From contig KV425603.1 of the NCBI GenBank assembly GCA_001632425.1, positions 140,291 through 204,290 of the forward strand: a DNA stretch of 64,000 bases, in the 5' to 3' direction. Of the stretch, positions 58,568 to 64,000 are shown piece after piece. Under the pieces are notes generated by a model. That model had not been told where the DNA came from, did no database searches, and saw nothing but the letters and a program-made list of their open reading frames with translations. Each line of letters begins with the position of its first letter. The first letter of the stretch is position 1. Made by a program: the position numbers and the translations under genes. The stretch comes from Neolentinus lepideus HHB14362 ss-1. Lineage: Eukaryota; Basidiomycota; Agaricomycetes; Gloeophyllales; Gloeophyllaceae.

Positions 58568-61537
58568 ATGTCGTTTAATCAAGTATCCGCCATGTCTCTC
58601 ACACCAAGCCGACCAGCACCGGCAGCACCCCAGCGAAGAGGAACGGACGCCAGCTACACTACGACGACTTCGACTTCCATGCCTTATTCGCCCTCGTCCA
58701 ACTCACCGTACGCGGCCTCATATACTGGTATTGGAGGTTCGCCGAACAGAAGCTCTGAAGCATTCATGTCGAGCCAGGTCGTCCGGAGTGGATACGTGAG
58801 CATCAAGGAGGATGGCTTTGCGAGCTGGCTATGGAGAGAGAAGTGGCTGGTTTTGAAGGAGCAGACATTGTCGATTCACAAGAACGAGGTGAGTTCACAG
58901 ATCCAACTGCATTTCAATAACTGTCTATGTTATGATCGATACCGTTGCTACGGACGTCGCGGGCGCGCTCTCTTTCAGGGAGAAACCCGTAGGTCCGATG
59001 GACTGGATTGCAGCGGTATTCAATATTTAACTCAAACTAAGCACCTGTAATGTGTGGGAGGTATAATGTCCTGCAGAGCAAGATACCCACAGAACGAGTG
59101 GCACCGTCAGACTTCGTAGATAGATCTTCCTTCAATTGCGCGATATTCCTGCTCATCGCTAGAGTACTGATTATACCTAGTCCATGCCCCAACAAAGCGT
59201 CATCAACCTGCGGGACATCGGCAATATCGAGCGGATAGATCTCAAGCCATACTGTCTTCTCCTGCAGACAACCGACAAGCGATACTACTTTGCACTGAAG
59301 AGCGACGAAGAGCTTTATGGTTGGCAAGATGATATCTACTCTCGCAGCCCACTTATGGGTGTGAGTAACCCAACCAACTTCGTTCACAAAGTGCACGTCG
59401 GTTTTGATCCGATTTCGGGTGCTTTCACTGTAAGCATACATTTCACGGTCTGCATGCAAGATATCGAACCATCGTACAGGGTATGCCCGAGCAATGGAGC
59501 AAGCTGCTCACCAAGTCGGCCATTACGCGGGAGGACTACCAGAAGGATCCTCAAGCTGTGCTGGACGTCCTCGAGTTCTACACCGATCACCAAAAGCGGG
59601 AACTGGAGGAGCAAGCCATGATGTCCAGAGCGGCCTCTTCGTCCACTGCGGCTGGTTCGTCCGGGTCGAACTACGCCTCATCCTCACTCTCCCCTCACTC
59701 TGCGGACACCTCCACTCCCCGTTTCAATGCTGGCACAGGACTTGGTGGAATGACCAAGACTGGCTCGTCTATGGCCGATATTCGGCCTCCCGCCAAGCGA
59801 CAGGACACCGCGCCGACCGGAGCTGGGAATGAAAACGGAGGTCTAAATGGTAAGTATATTGTTGAATACTAGAACACTCCTGCTGTACGCGCTAACAATG
59901 TGGCATGCAGGAATCGGCGCCCTCCAGCCCTCGCGCCCCGCTCCGCCCCGGCCACTCCTCACCGCGAACCGCCCCGCTCCGCCTGCGCCCGCTGGCGGCA
60001 AACCTCCCGTCCCCGACCATACGCCCTCATCCGCCGACCTCCGTTCGCGCATCAAGGCACATGGCCCCGACTCCGCGAAGCAGCCGCCCGGACTCGACCA
60101 GCGGACGCCGCAGCGGAAGGACTCGCTACCCAGGTTCAACCAGGACGGGCAGAAGGACGAACAGGAGGGAGAGAAGGGTCTCCCGTCGCGACCCAACATG
60201 GCGCCTGCAAAGTCGGCACCTGCGAACAGCCAGCCTGCGACGGACCCTGCGCCTGGTGCGGCGGGCGCCACTACTGGCCCGCCCCCTGTCAAGCCTCTCC
60301 AGCCGGCGAAAAAGCCTACTGCGGCACCGCCTGTAACGGTGACGCCGACGGAGAATGAGGGCAGTGTGGCTGCAGCTGCAGCCGCATTAGAGAAGCCTAA
60401 GGACAAGGAGAAGCGGATTAGTACGATGACGGAGGCTCAGATTATGGATAAGCTGAGGAGCGTTGTCAGCGACGATGATCCGAAGACCCTATACAGCAAG
60501 ATTAAGAAGGTCGGCCAAGGGTAAGCTTAATGACACTTTCGACGCCCTTCCTATGCTTTCTAACTATATCTCCAGTGCTTCCGGTCATGTCTACGTGGCG
60601 AAGACGCTTGCCACTGGGAAGAAGGTCGCTATCAAAGAAATGGACTTATCGCACCAGCCACGGAAGGAGCTGATTGTCAACGAAATCCTGGTTATGAAAG
60701 AGTCGCAACATCCGAACATTGTGAACTTCTTGGAGTCGTACCTCGTGAAGAGCACGGAGCTATGGGTGGTCATGGAGTACATGGAGGGAGGTGCCCTGAC
60801 GGATATAATCGATAACAATACCCTTGAGGAGGACCAGATTGCATGCATCTCGCTTGAGGTAGGACGAAATCCGAGATACATCCGTCCCCTTACTGATTTA
60901 CCATCTTAGACATGTAAAGGGCTCGGTCATCTCCACAGTCAACATATCATTCATCGAGATATTAAGTCGGACAACGTATTGCTAGACGCTCAAGGCCGTG
61001 TCAAAATCAGTTCGCGCCCTTAACCTTCTATACAGGAACAGAACTGATGTTTACATTTGTTGTTGTCTAGCTGACTTCGGCTTCTGTGCGAAGCTCACTG
61101 ATCAGAAGTCGAAGCGTGCAACCATGGTCGGTACTCCATATTGGATGGCGCCCGAAGTCGTCAAGCAGAAGGAGTATGGTGCCAAGGTCGACATCTGGTC
61201 GCTGGGTATCATGGCCATCGAGATGATCGAGAATGAACCCCCGTATCTCGACGAAGAACCTTTGAAAGCCCTCTATCTGATTGCAACAAATGGCACCCCG
61301 ACATTGAAGAAACCGGAGGCACTCAGCCGGGAGTTGAAGAGCTTCTTAAGCGTTTGCCTGTGTGTTGACGTCAAGAGCAGGGCAACTGCGGCGGAGCTCC
61401 TTGAGGTGAAGCTTTTTCCTGATCAGGTGTCTTTCGTGGATTGACATTAGCACTCCCAGCACGAGTTCCTGAAGAAGACATGTCAGTTGTCAGGGTTGGC
61501 GCCGCTTTTGCGCTTCAGGACGCAGAAGCAGTCGTGA
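58568..61537 (+). CDS. CLA4: p21-activated protein kinase, Cla4 type
   Basis: About 780 residues. The N-terminus is Ser/Thr-rich. The PH domain spans [13 protein letters not shown] and W-R-E-K-W-L-V-L-K, and continues after a 291 bp intron (58891-59181) with S-V-I-N-L-R-D-I and [15 protein letters not shown]. The CRIB domain is [17 protein letters not shown] long Pro-rich linker has P-R-P-L-L-type SH3 motifs. Kinase: [38 protein letters not shown], ending [13 protein letters not shown]. PH plus CRIB distinguishes Cla4 from Ste20. The kinase acts downstream of Cdc42/Rac at the plasma membrane in polarity, septation and hyphal growth. All splice junctions checked join in frame. Confidence 0.95.
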
Positions 61538-61984
61538 TTTGCATCCATATGTTGTACCCTTGTACTTACAGCTGTCCGTCTACCTTACATTCCCATGGTT
61601 TATTCATCGTTTTTACCTGCTGTCTTTATTCCCTTTGGTATCATGTTACTAGTGTATGACCGACGCTGCTTTGCCTCTTCATTACGCTCATGTTCGTATC
61701 AGACTCAATGGAAATCACGGAAAATGTACGTTGCCTATAGACCTAAGACATGACCAATTTAAAGTCTACTCTGATTGCGAATAAATATATGAATGAGGAT
61801 ACCATTTGCGTCAGGAACTTAACAGTGAGCTATAAGGACAAAGGTAGACTATACGACAGGAGATGTACATGGGCGATGAGAGACATGAGGTGACATACAT
61901 AGGGTAAAGCATGAATCTTGACAGTGACACATAGGATTCATTGTGTATCATGATGAGTATACGATATACGTCCGAGATCGCTAA
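61538..61984. other. convergent 3' intergenic, CLA4 / CNOT11
   Basis: About 450 bp with A+T-rich stretches, presumed 3' UTRs of both genes. Confidence 0.5.
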
Positions 61985-63453
61985 TCAGAAATGACCTGCA
62001 GCCAGTATGCGATATAGAGCGTTGGCATCCTCGTAGCGTGAGTAACGAAGGCTGAAGTGCATCATCTCCGCAGAGTCAGCCTCGGAGCCTGTGTCCAGAA
62101 TGTTCAGCTTGATAAGCGAGTTATAGAATCGACAGAGCTACAAGGCCATTAGCGCACTCCCACAATGACACTCGGTATCGAGGACCTACATTCTGAACGC
62201 TTTTTGCCACGCGGTCGTCGTTAATCAAGCCGTCCTTCTCTTCGGCTTCCCGGTTCCCAACCCACTCGATGCTCTCATGGACGAAGCCGCCCAGTACCTC
62301 GGATCGTACGACATCCGCAACCGTCGTCCTGCCCCCAGTGATCATGTCAGTCATGGGTGTCGTGTCACGCAAAAGTCTCCCGAGCAGGTCGAACGAGGGC
62401 AACGAGGGCGGGAGACGTCGGAGGACGTCCAGGTACATCGCAGAGCCTTGAGGCGGGCATAGCGAGATTAGCGCGACCATCAGAGGATGGGCAAGCGTCG
62501 GATTATGGGCAATTAAGGGCGGGAGGTCGACAGATGTTACTACGGGTGGGGACACTAGTTCGGGAATGAACGAGGTCACGAGCTGTATGGACTTAATTAA
62601 CTGGGAGGATTGATGCTCAGACTAAGCTTGAGACGTACACGCTGCTCTGATAGAGTTAGGGTCCGACTACGCCCTGCAAGAATCAGCGACATCGCACGGG
62701 ACACTTTCTCGTTCTGGTCGTCCTCCTGAGCAGTTACTTTAGGCTCTTGGGCTGGCTGAGAGGCACTTGGCTTGGCTGCGTGGGTTGAATCGGCAGATGT
62801 AGGTACGTGATTGCTAGAGCAGGTCAACCATGAATGAATGGTGGTCTGCGTCGGGATTCGGGAGCTTACATTTCGGTAGGATCTAAAACAATGTTTTCCT
62901 CATCCAAAGTCAGGTTCGATGGCCTCAGCTTAGGCGGCAAAGCCGAACGGGCAAGCGTATTCGGAGAATATGGACCCAACTGCAAGAATCAATTGGTGTA
63001 TGTTCAGTCACAGTGTGTCAAACAAGCTCACATCATTCCCGTCACCCTTCAGGATCTTCCAAAGAACCCAAACCAGTTGCTCAGTCTCGCTCACTCCACC
63101 ACTAGCGGCCATCCGAACAGCCGCATCTCTCTCCTTTACGAACGTAGCATACAAGGCGGACTTAAACGGATTAATAGATATTGGATGCGGCGTATACAAT
63201 GAAAATAAGATATAAGACACGAGAATTCGTTGCTCAAGCTGCGGCTAGATTAACGTCTGGTCCAGTTCATCAAGAGTGAGATACTGACTTCAACACGCGT
63301 CTCCAGAACGGGCAACAGCGCATCAAGAGCCAGCTGGAAGCGCGAAGTCGGCGGTACGAGCTGTGTGAACGCCTGGGCCGCCGTTGAACACGGCAAGGTG
63401 TATGCCCGCTGCAACAGATGTCCGACAGATGTCCGGGTATCTGAGGTCGCCAT
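61985..63453 (-). CDS. CNOT11: CCR4-NOT complex subunit 11-like
   Basis: Exons in order: M-A-T-S-D-T-R-T-S-V-G-H-L-L-Q-R (63453; an upstream in-frame Met at 63468 is possible), A-A-Q-A-F-T-Q-L-V-P-P-T-S-R-F-Q-L-A, L-E-Q-R-I-L-V-S-Y-I-L-F-S-L-Y, H-P-I-S-I-N-P-F. Then L-R-P-S-N-L-T-L-D-E-E-N-I, the DUF2363 block F-I-P-E-L-V-S-P-P with L-I-A-H-N-P-T-L-A-H-P-L-M-V-A-L, and the last exon C-R-F-Y-N-S-L-I-K-L-N-I ending L-A-A-G-H-F-stop at 61985. This is the CNOT11 (C2orf29) architecture, the subunit that docks with CNOT10 on the N-terminus of CNOT1 in the deadenylase complex. About 400 residues. Convergent with CLA4. Confidence 0.82.
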
Positions 63454-64000
63454 CGTCGGCTGCAGCATCGGCGCCCTCATAGTAGCCGTCTGCATATTGA
63501 AAGAATAGCAAAGCGACCGAGGATATTTCACTGCCGTCGAGCGTGGCCAGCGCCAGCCACGACGAGAAGACCGTCTTCGCCGACGGTTGTGCATCCGCTG
63601 CTATTGATGCATATTTGGCTTCTGTGGCAGTACTTCTATTCCGCCACTGCCGCCACCTTGTTTCCCTTGCTCAGCCTTTGCGCAGCCATGGACGGCTTTA
63701 AATTTCAACGGACAGCTCTGATTGTATACAGAAATAATTGTTGATCTATCCAACATTCCTCAACACCCGCGACCTGCTTGAAGTGATATGCCGGATCAAT
63801 GGTAACCCTGTTTTCCTATTGTTTAGCTACATTGCGACAAGTTCATGAGATGTATCTAGATCCCTGTCTCTCATTATCGACAAAAGCTTCGGAGCGGTTC
63901 CTCACAGTCACTGTGGCGATCATCCTGCAGACCATGTTCTCATGCTTTTGTGTTGGAACTCGTCTTCGGATCAAAATGCATGCCACACAATTGTGAATCC
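63454..64000. other. right edge: CNOT11 promoter side and possible start of a next gene
   Basis: Long frames continue upstream of the chosen CNOT11 start (63489-63600), so its N-terminus could be longer. An ATG at 63789 (M-P-D-Q-W) could open a plus-strand gene that leaves the window, but the following splice would create a stop, so it is not called. Confidence 0.35.

Noticed and set aside
1..64000. tRNA and rRNA genes
   Set aside because: I looked for cloverleaf-like stretches with a typical T-loop and found none convincing; a tRNAscan-type search would be decisive.

Overview
The window looks like nuclear DNA of a filamentous basidiomycete, probably a wood-decay Agaricomycete (polypore-like). 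I infer this from genes cut by many 50-65 bp GT-AG introns, from DUF6533-type membrane proteins, from a separate fungal 7-TM family in tandem, from a Tad1-like LINE, and from the conserved gene set (EMC1, CLA4, TSC10, CNOT11, NCS1 permease, mitoribosomal bL31m and uS19m). No prokaryotic, plasmid or viral signature was seen. Gene models were spliced by eye, so outer ends are firmer than every inner boundary.

Layout. 1-6.5 kb: a C-terminal exon of an unknown gene, then three tandem copies of a 7-TM family (plus strand). 6.6-12.9 kb: divergent bL31m and EMC1 sharing a 215 bp promoter, then a GH105-like hydrolase on the minus strand. 13.5-14.7 kb: a non-autonomous CACTA-like element with two facing 11-bp minisatellites. 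14.8-18.9 kb: a SNF2 remodeller ATPase with a C-terminal PHD finger. 19.3-28.4 kb: two 3-ketodihydrosphingosine reductase paralogues bracketing two DUF6533 paralogues. 28.7-30.7 kb: two small orphan-like genes. 31.1-36.7 kb: two copies of one CACTA-like family in opposite orientation, one of them hit by a solo-LTR-like element. 38.0-43.5 kb: a FolB-like (dihydroneopterin aldolase) gene, uS19m divergent from an NCS1 permease, and a methyltransferase fragment. 44.5-58.2 kb: a repeat-rich block in which a small TIR element was split by a LINE, which was then split by an LTR-like element; it contains a 100-N gap flanked by a near-perfect 2.05 kb duplication. 58.5-63.5 kb: the PAK kinase CLA4 convergent with CNOT11.

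Functional themes. The single-copy genes are housekeeping: ER membrane protein insertion, sphingolipid synthesis, mitochondrial translation, chromatin remodelling, mRNA decay, polarity signalling, nucleobase uptake. They are not an evident pathway cluster. The fast-evolving parts are the duplicated membrane-protein families and the nested transposons. Several conserved reading frames break by a single base, mostly at short homopolymers, which points to residual assembly errors rather than real loss of function.
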